Of a stretch of 24,307 nt of DNA, positions 6,689-12,485 are shown piece after piece; position 1 is the first letter of the stretch; every line of letters begins with the position of its first letter. Location of the stretch: the IMG/VR virus record IMGVR_UViG_3300032285_002032, positions 1 through 24,307 of that record; one strand, written 5' to 3'. Origin of the DNA: a virus. The position numbers and the translations under genes were made by a program. Below the pieces are notes generated by a model. The model worked only from the letters and a program-made list of their open reading frames with translations. It was not told the DNA's origin and did no database searches.

Positions 6689-6962
6689 TTAAGTCACCGC
6701 TTGAAAGTCCTTGAATAGCTAAAACCATTGCAAACGCCTTGATTCCAACCTGCGTCATAATGTTCTCCAATTCCCTGAGCTCGTTGATGTCTCTCTTAGT
6801 ATCAGCTAGGAGAATATCACGGTCCACTGACACCAGCATTTGGTGAATTCGATCCGATGATGGTTCTGGTAGATAAAAATCTACTTTGCGCATAAATTGG
6901 TCATGAGCAGACGTGAATACGTCATGGCTCTCTTTCAGTAAATCCTTATTCTTGCGTGGCAT
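6681..6962 (-). CDS. Small helical protein, unknown function
   Basis: This is a 93-residue protein beginning MPRKNK. I choose this start because AAGGGGAAACAA sits directly before it, matching other starts in this genome; the reading frame is open further upstream. It is probably all-helical, with heptad-like stretches in the middle. No motif is recognised. It sits between the resolvase and the RecB-like nuclease and overlaps both slightly, so it may be part of the recombination set. Confidence 0.6.
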   Translation of the reverse strand: MPRKNKDLLKESHDVFTSAHDQFMRKVDFYLPEPSSDRIHQMLVSVDRDILLADTKRDINELRELENIMTQVGIKAFAMVLAIQGLSSGDLND

Positions 6963-7320
6963 TTGTTTCCCCTTCAGTTCTTGGATCGCCATAACCCGCG
7001 TCTCGTAGTAGTTCCACGAGAATTTTAAGCGGGACGATCGCTGGCCATTTCTCTATTGACGCAGGTCCAAAACCATCTGGCCGAAGAACCGCCACCGGAA
7101 TAATTCCGTCGGCAATTCGTTCAGCAGCTTGATTCATAGCTTCAGTGACTGGGAAACCCCTGCGTGCTTTAACTTCCCAGTCAATTCCAACCGTTCCGGT
7201 GACATCTGTTCCTTGCCGACCTGCTCCGGCAGATTCAGCAAAAGGCCAACCATGCGCCGCGAGATAGTTTGCCACTATTTTTTGCGTCGCATAACCGCGA
7301 TGTTTCCGATGTTGACTCAT
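6946..7320 (-). CDS. Holliday junction resolvase-like PD-(D/E)XK nuclease
   Basis: Starting at the ATG at 7320 (ATGA overlap with the upstream stop), the protein is 124 residues. It shows a helical start (GYATQKIVANYLAAHGW), then GRQGTDVTG with the metal-binding Asp, then DWEVKAR with the catalytic Glu and Lys. This is the compact archaeal-Hjc-like / PD-(D/E)XK layout annotated as Holliday junction resolvase in many actinophages. It should bind branched DNA and resolve recombination or replication junctions before packaging. The longer open frame from 7464 is rejected because it lies wholly inside the upstream gene. Confidence 0.75.
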   Translation of the reverse strand: MSQHRKHRGYATQKIVANYLAAHGWPFAESAGAGRQGTDVTGTVGIDWEVKARRGFPVTEAMNQAAERIADGIIPVAVLRPDGFGPASIEKWPAIVPLKILVELLRDAGYGDPRTEGETNATQE

Positions 7321-8153
7321 ACGATCCGTTCTCGAGCTTGATAGACAGCGCTTTCGAGCCAGTGCTCGAAGGTGGTCAATCCTGGCAGGTAAAGGTTCGC
7401 TTGCCACCCATAAAGGATAGCTCTTGCGGTCAAACTTATTTCTTCGATCGTATTTTTTGACCAAAGAGGTTCATAGTCCCAAGTTCCGTCATCGATAGCT
7501 CTTAGCTGCTCAGCCTTTTCAATGTCTCGGTGGTATAAGTGTAAGGAACCAACGGAGTGAGAATACCAACCCATCGGCAGATCCAGAGCCTTAGCTACCG
7601 CGCCCTGCATGGCGGCAAATTGGACTAAATCATATGGAAGACCAAGCCAGACGTCATTCGAGCGCATAGTCGTTCTCATGCAGAGCGAGCCGTTCCGGAT
7701 CAAGAACTGAAGAGCAAGCGTGCAAGGAATGTCCTTGACCTTGGCTCCAAGATCTTGCTTTGAGTCAAATATGGTCAAAATGGCCTGACGTGTATCTGGA
7801 TCAGACTTTAAGAGATCGACCAAAGCATCAAGCCGACCGTAGATCCGCTGACCGTAAGCTCCGTGAAAGACGCCGCCGTCAAGATAATTGGCGAAGACAC
7901 TAGATCCAGAGACTACTAATTCTGGCGCCACGGTAGTACCAACCAACTGCAGCGCTTCAACAGCGCCGATAAAAGGCTTTAGCTCTCGATATCGGACCTC
8001 GTAAGGCATCAACCATGGACGATTTACCTTGAACGTCACGTTGGTGAGTTCTTGAGTGTCCTGACCTCTAGGAGAGATTTTGTCCCCGTGGATCAAACAC
8101 ATGCCGATAGCTGATTCAACTACTTCGGACGGAGTATCAAGTTCAAGATACAT
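7317..8153 (-). CDS. dCMP hydroxymethylase-like enzyme (thymidylate synthase fold)
   Basis: This 278-residue enzyme has the thymidylate synthase fold. Its catalytic positions run two residues behind E. coli ThyA numbering: Cys144 (DIPC; ThyA Cys146), Arg164-Ser165 (Arg166-Ser167), Asp167 (Asp169), and His205 and Tyr207 in GSLHLYH (His207, Tyr209). The key difference is LGLPYDL: Asp175 replaces Asn177, the residue that selects uracil. Asp at this site is characteristic of dCMP hydroxymethylases such as T4 gp42 and of CMP hydroxymethylases such as MilA. I therefore infer that it converts dCMP to 5-hydroxymethyl-dCMP (or methyl-dCMP) using methylene-tetrahydrofolate. Neighbours are a dNMP kinase, an all-alpha dUTPase/dCTPase-like enzyme and dCMP deaminase. 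Ordinary thymidylate synthase activity remains possible. Confidence 0.75.
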   Translation of the reverse strand: MYLELDTPSEVVESAIGMCLIHGDKISPRGQDTQELTNVTFKVNRPWLMPYEVRYRELKPFIGAVEALQLVGTTVAPELVVSGSSVFANYLDGGVFHGAYGQRIYGRLDALVDLLKSDPDTRQAILTIFDSKQDLGAKVKDIPCTLALQFLIRNGSLCMRTTMRSNDVWLGLPYDLVQFAAMQGAVAKALDLPMGWYSHSVGSLHLYHRDIEKAEQLRAIDDGTWDYEPLWSKNTIEEISLTARAILYGWQANLYLPGLTTFEHWLESAVYQARERIV

Positions 8154-8616
8154 CTGGTAGATCCCTTTCTAGGTGGTTTGAATTAATGATTTCAACGTTA
8201 TGCATGCGATCAGCAAGGTCAATAAACATGTCCTGAGCTTTGATCACGTTGTCAATTTGGTCCTGTTCGCCGCGAAGCATGAGAGTTGTAGCTATCGCAT
8301 CAATGTCTCGATAGACCAGAATTAAACGAGCGCCTAACTCATCGATCATGGCATTACATATTGTGAATGATTCTGGTCGCTTGTACAACGATTGACGATT
8401 AAAAATCGTTGGCCAGATCATTTCACCCATATGCCAGCGATCCAAGATCAGATTTTCACCTTCTTCGGCATCAACAATTGGCTTAATATATTCTTCAAAC
8501 CAGTGCTTATGCGTTGGAACTCCGGCGTGCAGAATTCGAGCATTTTGTTCCTTAGCTAACCACGCAGCATGAGAGCTCTTTCCAGTCCCATCAACGCCTT
8601 CAAGTATTGTAATCAT
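8143..8616 (-). CDS. Deoxynucleoside monophosphate kinase (thymidylate kinase-like)
   Basis: A 157-residue P-loop kinase. The Walker A GVDGTGKSS lies at residues 7-15, a DRW motif (LILDRWH) follows near 58-64, and a lid-like segment with Arg (LMLRGEQ) near 112-118. This is the thymidylate kinase superfamily, shorter than the usual 200 or so residues. It should phosphorylate a dNMP to dNDP; the neighbouring hydroxymethylase-like gene makes a modified dCMP a plausible substrate, as with T4 gp1. I choose the ATG at 8616, which overlaps the upstream stop as ATGA and has AAAGGA 7 bases upstream; a TTG six bases earlier also fits. The 3' end overlaps the next gene. Confidence 0.8.
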   Translation of the reverse strand: MITILEGVDGTGKSSHAAWLAKEQNARILHAGVPTHKHWFEEYIKPIVDAEEGENLILDRWHMGEMIWPTIFNRQSLYKRPESFTICNAMIDELGARLILVYRDIDAIATTLMLRGEQDQIDNVIKAQDMFIDLADRMHNVEIINSNHLERDLPDVS

Positions 8617-9062
8617 GCGCAATCCTTTGGAAAACCATCGTCGTATTCGCAGCCTTCAGAGACTGAACACATGACGCCAGCGTCGTCAAAAGCTCTCTTG
8701 CATTCAGGACACTTGCCCCAAACGCCGTCATAACCATCAGTCTGGCGCTTTGCATTTCTGTCGGCCTTGTCTAAGTAACGGATCTCAACTTCGTCCGCCG
8801 TAGCACCAACCGCTAGCCATAGATTTACAATAAAGTGAAGAACGTCGACAAGCTCGCCGACAAACGCCTCACGGTTAATATGTCGAGATGTGGCCCACGG
8901 TTTCCAGCCAACCTCAGCAAGAGCTTCGTGAAGCTCATCAGTTGCGGCAAGTATCATGTCCTTAATGAACTGAATTTTCTCGTCTTCAGGAAGATTCTCT
9001 GGATCGATACCAAAAGATTCTTTCTGAAGTACGGCTTGTCGCATAAAAATTGAATCAAGCAT
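8613..9062 (-). CDS. Dimeric dUTPase/MazG-type all-alpha NTP pyrophosphohydrolase with C-terminal zinc finger
   Basis: The 149-residue product carries the four-helix NTP pyrophosphohydrolase metal motifs: ExxE in TDELHEA (Glu43, Glu46), then ExxD in VGELVDVLHF (Glu70, Asp73), and the ending KADRNAKRQTDGYDG. This resembles dimeric dUTPases, the superfamily to which T4 dCTPase/dUTPase gp56 is assigned. It would hydrolyse dUTP and/or dCTP to the monophosphate. A cysteine-rich C-terminal extension (CPEC at 118-121, Cys132, Cys138) looks like a zinc finger and is unusual for the core family. In a cytosine-modifying phage such an enzyme removes dCTP and feeds dCMP to the hydroxymethylase; otherwise it provides dUMP for dTMP synthesis. 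Ribosome site AAGGGGAAATAA is ideal. Confidence 0.8.
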   Translation of the reverse strand: MLDSIFMRQAVLQKESFGIDPENLPEDEKIQFIKDMILAATDELHEALAEVGWKPWATSRHINREAFVGELVDVLHFIVNLWLAVGATADEVEIRYLDKADRNAKRQTDGYDGVWGKCPECKRAFDDAGVMCSVSEGCEYDDGFPKDCA

Positions 9063-9486
9063 TTATTTCCCCTTCGTACTTCTTGACGTGTATACCCAAT
9101 CGATCTGCAATCCTGTTTAGCTGATCTGGCGGATATGTTTCTTGGTTGATTTCTTCTAAATAGAAGACCTCTTTGATGCCGTAAGCTGAGATCAGCGGAA
9201 GGCAATTCATACAGGGCCGATGCGTTACCGCAAGAAGTCCGCCGCGCGTATCTGAAGGAACAACGTACCGAAGTGCGTTAGCTTCAGCATGGATTACATA
9301 AGGACGCCTGGACTCGCGATCGTCCCAATTCAACGATACGCCCGAAGGCGCGCCGTTGTATCCAATACTAGCCACTGATCGATCTGGTCTAAGTACAACC
9401 GCACCGACCTTTAACCACGGATCTTCGCTACGAAGTGCCGCGGTTTCTGCCAAGGCAAGGGCATATTCTGTCCAATTAAGTCTCAT
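9055..9486 (-). CDS. Deoxycytidylate (dCMP) deaminase
   Basis: The 143-residue zinc enzyme has the cytidine/deoxycytidylate deaminase signature: His66-Ala-Glu68 (HAE) for zinc and proton shuttle, and PCMNC at 91-95 for the other two zinc ligands. A substrate loop YNGAPSG lies near 43-49. Length is normal for phage dCMP deaminases. It converts dCMP to dUMP, supplying dTMP synthesis. Its start overlaps the HTH gene stop (ATGA) and its end overlaps the next gene's start. Its presence together with a dCMP hydroxymethylase-like enzyme mirrors T-even phages, which carry both. Confidence 0.9.
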   Translation of the reverse strand: MRLNWTEYALALAETAALRSEDPWLKVGAVVLRPDRSVASIGYNGAPSGVSLNWDDRESRRPYVIHAEANALRYVVPSDTRGGLLAVTHRPCMNCLPLISAYGIKEVFYLEEINQETYPPDQLNRIADRLGIHVKKYEGEINA

Positions 9487-9698
9487 CGCGACGATCGTTT
9501 TCGACCGTCACTCTGGCGAACTAATTGTTGCACCCTAGAAGTCGAGAGCTTTAGGATTTGAGCTATTTCGGCATATGTCATACCGTGATTTCTGGCCCTA
9601 AGGATCACTTCTAAGAACTTTTGTTTACTGTTGGCCACGGAAACGGAGTGTTTTTTGACCTCCCGATGCCAATGTTTTAACTGCTCTTCAATTGTCAT
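9483..9698 (-). CDS. Helix-turn-helix DNA-binding protein
   Basis: This 71-residue protein carries a clear HTH at about 40-61 (MTYAEIAQILKLSTSRVQQL), of the sigma70 region-4 / MarR-like type used to read short operators. The N-terminal half is helical and the C-terminus is basic. It is the second minus-strand gene from the divergent control region and is coupled to both neighbours by ATGA overlaps. The nearby palindromes and 10-bp repeats at 10034-10124 are natural candidate targets, making it a candidate switch or early-gene repressor. This link is inference. Confidence 0.75.
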   Translation of the reverse strand: MTIEEQLKHWHREVKKHSVSVANSKQKFLEVILRARNHGMTYAEIAQILKLSTSRVQQLVRQSDGRKRSSR

Positions 9699-9991
9699 GC
9701 AAGAATTTCCGCCTCAACGGTAATTTTTTGATTGCCAATTTCTGAAATAACGGCATCCTCCAAATCTCCGTTGCTTACAAATTTTCCTTCAATTCTTTGA
9801 AGATCAATGTTTGCTAAAAATTGACCATCTTCATAAATCACTTCGACATTTTCAATTTCAAAGTTGGTATTCTGATCGTCTCCAACACCTTCAATATTTA
9901 TATTATTAAGAGTGTCAGTAATGGCTTCAATAATCTTTTCGTTCAAATCTCCAATGTCAATTGGAAGTTTCTTGATCCGGTTGCTTGCCAT
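9695..9991 (-). CDS. Small acidic protein, unknown function
   Basis: Starting at the ATG at 9991, which has AAGGGGAAACAA directly upstream, the protein has 98 residues. After a basic start (MASNRIKK) it is strongly acidic and rich in Asp, Glu and Ile. Its layout is a helix (residues 15-30) followed by several beta strands. It is the first minus-strand gene leaving the divergent control region, so probably early expressed. No family recognised. Upstream in-frame codons to 10270 are open but run through the control region and are rejected. Confidence 0.65.
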   Translation of the reverse strand: MASNRIKKLPIDIGDLNEKIIEAITDTLNNINIEGVGDDQNTNFEIENVEVIYEDGQFLANIDLQRIEGKFVSNGDLEDAVISEIGNQKITVEAEILA

Positions 9992-10033
9992 TTGTTTCCC
10001 CTTCCGATCCTTCCCGTTCGTCCGGATCGATGG

Positions 10034-10047
10034 GTGTAAAGCTACAC
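10034..10047. repeat. Palindrome GTGTA-AAGC-TACAC
   Basis: A perfect 5-bp inverted repeat around a 4-base centre, about 43 bases upstream of the minus-strand gene start. Its size suits a dimeric regulator operator. No protein can be assigned, though the HTH protein encoded at 9483-9698 is a candidate. Confidence 0.4.
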
Positions 10048-10077
10048 TACGGGAACAGGCGGAAAGCCATATTTGTG

Positions 10078-10097
10078 GTCTTTTTTGGAAAAAAGTC
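10078..10097. repeat. 20-bp near-palindrome with T6/A6 arms
   Basis: GTCTTTTTTG/GAAAAAAGTC is an almost perfect inverted repeat (the GTC ends differ from strict symmetry at one base per arm). It directly abuts the 10-bp tandem repeats. It may be an operator or a bend-inducing A-tract element in the divergent promoter region; as RNA it would form only a weak A-U hairpin. Confidence 0.4.
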
Positions 10098-10124
10098 AAA
10101 ATTAGACAAAATTGGTCAAAATGT
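10095..10124. repeat. Three tandem 10-bp repeats (consensus G-W-CAAAATTR)
   Basis: Units GTCAAAATTA, GACAAAATTG and GTCAAAATGT follow each other with a period of exactly 10 bases, near one turn of the DNA helix. The A-tracts would therefore lie on one face and bend the DNA, and a protein could bind side by side. The inverted form CCAATTTTTAC follows. The string AATTAGACAAA at 10100-10110 recurs at 1121-1131 upstream of the proteasome-like gene. Confidence 0.55.
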
Positions 10125-10239
10125 CCAATTTTTACACGTAAAAGAATTTGCTCAAATAGTGTGCTTTTTCTATTCCCTGGGAGTAGAATTATGTCATGAA
10201 GCTGATCGACGGGATCTGCTGATAACGAAGGGTACGAAC

Positions 10240-10410
10240 ATGAACGGTTATACAAAGCAAATTGCAGCAATGCTTAGTTGTTCTCTTGACGAAGCTAAAA
10301 AAGTTCAAGATTATATTGAAGAAGAAACTGATATTGATTATTCAGAATGCACTGAAAATGAATTTGTTAAATATGTAATGCAAGCTATTAAAGAAATGAA
10401 GGTAGCATAA
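10240..10410 (+). CDS. Small acidic protein 1 of the plus-strand cassette
   Basis: This 56-residue protein is the first of four genes transcribed against the rest of the window. It is predicted helical and acidic in its second half (Glu/Asp-rich around 27-41), with no motif I recognise. It follows an AAGG ribosome site and ends with TAATG shared with the next gene. Short acidic proteins made from an isolated early-type promoter are often host-takeover or anti-defence proteins, but nothing here proves it. Extension upstream of the ATG would run through the control region. Confidence 0.6.
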   Translation: MNGYTKQIAAMLSCSLDEAKKVQDYIEEETDIDYSECTENEFVKYVMQAIKEMKVA

Positions 10411-10718
10411 TGATCAACATGGACGTAGTTCTTGAGGAAATTAAGAAAATCGATCCTGAGCTAAACGCTGAAATGTGGCATACTGGTGGCGGTTGCATGA
10501 CGATTTACGTTGGTACTCCTGACGAAGATGGCATGTATCCAGTTGCTGCTGGTCCTGGATTTAGACGTGATGGTCAAAATGTTGCTCATTTTGATGATTT
10601 TTATTTTGGAGAAGATGGCGATGGATTTTTTGAGTGCGTTCAATCTGGATCTGACGCTGATATTGCACGTCGTATCTATAGCTTTTATGAGTATATGAAC
10701 ATGCATAAGGAGGCATAA
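10410..10718 (+). CDS. Acidic Gly/Asp-rich protein 2 of the plus-strand cassette
   Basis: The 102-residue product is coupled to the gene before it by a TAATG overlap. It begins with a helix (about 4-15). A Gly-rich beta section follows (GGGCMTIYVG near 27-36) with repeated acidic and aromatic residues (FDDFYFGEDGDGFF near 61-74), and then a final helix. The strong acidity could imitate DNA or support metal binding, but this is speculation. No known family recognised. A good ribosome site for the next gene (AAGGAGG) lies in its last codons. Confidence 0.65.
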   Translation: MINMDVVLEEIKKIDPELNAEMWHTGGGCMTIYVGTPDEDGMYPVAAGPGFRRDGQNVAHFDDFYFGEDGDGFFECVQSGSDADIARRIYSFYEYMNMHKEA

Positions 10719-10793
10719 ATGACTGAAAAAGAAGTAATTTGTGGTGATTGTTTGTATCCATTAAGCCAATGTCAACATCATAAGGAGAAGTAA
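10719..10793 (+). CDS. 24-residue Cys/His peptide
   Basis: A very short gene with a strong ribosome site (AAGGAGGCATAA) starting right after the previous stop. The peptide has Cys8, Cys11 and Cys18 followed by His20 and His21, the spacing of a miniature zinc knuckle. It ends where the next gene starts (TAAATG). Its reality rests on the ribosome site and tight packing; function unknown. Confidence 0.5.
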   Translation: MTEKEVICGDCLYPLSQCQHHKEK

Positions 10794-10949
10794 ATGTTCC
10801 CAATGTCGCCTTTAGAGTCCTGGACCTTCTTGATTCTCGTCTTTACGATCGTCTTTGCTGGTCCAACAGCTGTTAAAAATGTCTTTAATTATGTTTGCGA
10901 GCGCGCCCGTCAGCGCCAATTAGAGGAGTATTACTCTTCTAAGCAATAA
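10794..10949 (+). CDS. Small single-pass membrane protein
   Basis: This 51-residue protein has one hydrophobic segment (about 10-24, WTFLILVFTIVFAG) and a charged tail (ERARQRQLEEYYSSKQ). That suits a membrane protein with its C-terminus in the cytoplasm. AAGGAGAAGTAA lies directly upstream, a strong ribosome site. It is the last gene of the plus-strand cassette and stops just before the bidirectional terminator. Small membrane proteins of this type in phages can be superinfection-exclusion factors; no direct support here. Confidence 0.6.
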   Translation: MFPMSPLESWTFLILVFTIVFAGPTAVKNVFNYVCERARQRQLEEYYSSKQ

Positions 10950-11022
10950 AAAAAGAGACCGCCTACGATCAGGATCATGGACAGAAGGGGTTGCCATAAT
11001 CCGCCGTAGGCGGTCTTTTTTT
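10948..11022. terminator. Bidirectional terminator with a long two-part hairpin
   Basis: AGACCGCCTACG (10956-10967) and CGTAGGCGGTCT (11005-11016) form a perfect 12-bp stem, flanked by seven A on the left (10948-10954) and seven T on the right (11016-11022). It can therefore terminate both the plus-strand cassette and the minus-strand late block, which converge here. The 37-base interior folds further: GGATCATGG (10972-10980) pairs with CCATAATCC (10994-11002) with one mismatch. The last codons of the DUF6378-like gene lie in the T-run. Confidence 0.85.
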
Positions 11023-11287
11023 ATTCTTGTGTAGCTAATTCGCCGCCGATTGCCATATATGCAGCGCCGTCGATCCAGCCATCGAGCTTATCTGGAGACT
11101 GAACCAATCGAGCTACCTTTAGCTGATTCATGCATAAGGCAACCTGGTGTTCAGTAATTGGAGTTTCCAGGACGATGCTCCAGAGCTTTGCGATCCTGTA
11201 GAAGTTCTCTTGTGGTGTTCCGTACTCAGCCTCGCGGTCGTTGTAGATCAGATCCGAAGCTACTTTTAGGATTTCTCCCCTGTCCAT
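11021..11287 (-). CDS. DUF6378-like phage protein
   Basis: The 88-residue protein matches the phage family with the pattern YGTPQENF-RIAKLW, then ITEHQVALCMNQLKVARL, then DGWIDGAAYMAIGG near the end, which I recognise as DUF6378. The function of the family is not established; it is helical and common in siphoviruses, often near nucleotide or DNA metabolism genes. Here it is the last gene of the late minus-strand block, ending inside the bidirectional terminator. Ribosome site AGGGGAAAAT precedes the ATG. Confidence 0.75.
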   Translation of the reverse strand: MDRGEILKVASDLIYNDREAEYGTPQENFYRIAKLWSIVLETPITEHQVALCMNQLKVARLVQSPDKLDGWIDGAAYMAIGGELATQE

Positions 11288-11295
11288 ATTTTCCC

Positions 11296-11685
11296 CTATT
11301 CTTCGACGATTTTAATGCTATGGTGCTTTAAGTATCCTATTGCAGCCTGAAGGATCTGGATATTGTCTTCCGCCATACCGATCAGGGTATTACATTGACC
11401 GCATAGTAACCCGCGGATCGCGTCTTCTGAAAGATCATGGTTGTGATCTACGCTGAAACGCTTGCCGTGAACTTCCTCGGGAACTCCGCAAATGGCGCAT
11501 TTATGGCCTTGAGAGACCAAGAGAGCGTCATAGTCAGCTTGGCGGACAGCCTTTCTCTGCTTCTCTCGGCATTCTCTGCACTGAGATCGGCGACCATCAG
11601 GCTCTCGTGAGCTCTGGCCAAATTCGGAGAAGGCTTTAACCCGAGCGCAGTATTTACAGCGCTTGCGTTTTTCCTTCTCTTCCAT
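11296..11685 (-). CDS. Recombination endonuclease VII (Endo VII-like)
   Basis: The 129-residue product starts at the ATG at 11685, preceded by AGGGGGACC. It opens with a zinc site (CKYC and CREC). The Endo VII core follows: CAICG, SVDHNHD with the catalytic His/Asp/His-Asn, and GLLCGQCN. This ends in a helix, as in T4 gp49. It resolves four-way and branched DNA before packaging. The genome thus carries two junction-resolving nucleases of unrelated folds (see 6946-7320). Open codons upstream to 11745 overlap the holin candidate and are not needed. Confidence 0.88.
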   Translation of the reverse strand: MEEKEKRKRCKYCARVKAFSEFGQSSREPDGRRSQCRECREKQRKAVRQADYDALLVSQGHKCAICGVPEEVHGKRFSVDHNHDLSEDAIRGLLCGQCNTLIGMAEDNIQILQAAIGYLKHHSIKIVEE

Positions 11686-11713
11686 AAGAAGAAGGTCCCC
11701 CTGATCGACTAAA

Positions 11714-11956
11714 TTACTTCGTTTTCTTGGCGGATTCTTTTGCAATCTGCGCGTCCACTTCAGTTTTCACTACAGTGACCACGCCAAAAGCAGGGTCTTT
11801 AGGATTAAGACCGCGGACGGTAACCCCTAGGACACCTGACAAGATAGAGAGGATTTTAACAGTCAGAGGCGCATTTGTAGCGAACGCTGCTGTCGCAAAA
11901 GGAACAGCTATTACGACGTAGGTCTTAGCGATTTTTTTGACTTTATTCAGATCCAT
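11714..11956 (-). CDS. Candidate holin
   Basis: This 80-residue protein starts at the ATG at 11956 (AAGGAGAAATAT upstream). It has two hydrophobic segments (about 13-27 and 31-47) separated by a short turn, then a soluble tail ending in Lys residues. It sits directly after the CHAP endolysin gene, the usual place for a holin. Two-segment topology, size and position support a holin role. No holin family signature is certain, and upstream codons to 12172 are rejected since they lie within the endolysin gene. Confidence 0.65.
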   Translation of the reverse strand: MDLNKVKKIAKTYVVIAVPFATAAFATNAPLTVKILSILSGVLGVTVRGLNPKDPAFGVVTVVKTEVDAQIAKESAKKTK

Positions 11957-11966
11957 ATATTTCTCC

Positions 11967-12485
11967 TTATTTGCTTGTTGGCCACGCCGGACGGGCGACA
12001 CCAATGATGGTCTTATCCAGAAGGCGCTTCCGGCGATAACAACCGCCGCCGTTCTGCTGAGATCCTTTGACGCCTTCGGCTGAGGTATTTCCACCGATCG
12101 TGGTGAGGAACGTCTTATTGTTAGCTTCGACGATCTCCACGTGATCCGCATGACCTGCACCGTTCCAGTCAAAGAAAACTATGTCCCCTGGTTGAGCCGT
12201 TTTAGGGTCGACAAGCTGACCTTTTTTCTTAAACCACGCAAGTCCATTGATCGTGCTGACAAATCCGTGAGAGTTTTCCGCAGCTACAAGAGCGCTGAGA
12301 TTTGCCTGAGCAAAGCACCAGGAAACAAATCCTGCGCACCAGGGTGATCCCTGAAGGTTAGCTTTGGTGACCGATTTCCACCAGTCCCAGACCCAGACGA
12401 TATTGCCAGACTTACCATCAGCTCCGCCGCCTTCAACGGTTCCGACCTTGCTTTGAGCTGCCTTTAAGACATCAATTGCGTTCAT
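11967..12485 (-). CDS. CHAP-domain endolysin
   Basis: The 172-residue protein is one CHAP domain (cysteine/histidine amidohydrolase-peptidase of the NlpC/P60-like superfamily). The nucleophile is Cys50 in SPWCAGFVSW, the base is His115 in GHADHVEIV, and the polar third residue is Asn133 in IGGNTS. QPGDIVFFDW near 98-107 is the characteristic strand. It would cut peptide or amide bonds in host peptidoglycan at lysis. No separate cell-wall-binding domain is seen. The start overlaps the stop of the membrane protein gene by 14 bases, with GAGGAT as ribosome site. Confidence 0.88.
   Translation of the reverse strand: MNAIDVLKAAQSKVGTVEGGGADGKSGNIVWVWDWWKSVTKANLQGSPWCAGFVSWCFAQANLSALVAAENSHGFVSTINGLAWFKKKGQLVDPKTAQPGDIVFFDWNGAGHADHVEIVEANNKTFLTTIGGNTSAEGVKGSQQNGGGCYRRKRLLDKTIIGVARPAWPTSK

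Larger units (their letters stand above)
9992..10239. promoter_or_regulatory. Divergent control region
   Basis: This 248-base stretch separates the minus-strand block from the only plus-strand genes and holds no gene. It contains two palindromes, a 10-bp tandem repeat and AT-rich segments. Weak promoter candidates are TTGCTC (10148-10153) and TATTCC (10171-10176) with a 17-base spacer on the plus strand, and TTGACT (minus, 10099-10094) with a poor -10 near 10070-10076 on the minus strand. Start sites cannot be fixed from sequence alone. Confidence 0.6.

Noticed and set aside
7321-7464. Longer N-terminus for the resolvase
   Set aside because: It lies inside the hydroxymethylase-like gene and adds no family sequence; the ATGA overlap at 7320 is the better start.
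7317-8153. Plain thymidylate synthase call
   Set aside because: Asp replaces the uracil-selecting Asn; kept only as an alternative and not as the main call.
9985-10239. Longer start for the first plus-strand gene
   Set aside because: The extra codons cover the palindromes and repeats of the control region; the ATG at 10240 has an acceptable ribosome site.
11957-12172. Longer start for the holin candidate
   Set aside because: The extension lies inside the endolysin gene, and a strong AAGGAG site precedes the ATG at 11956.
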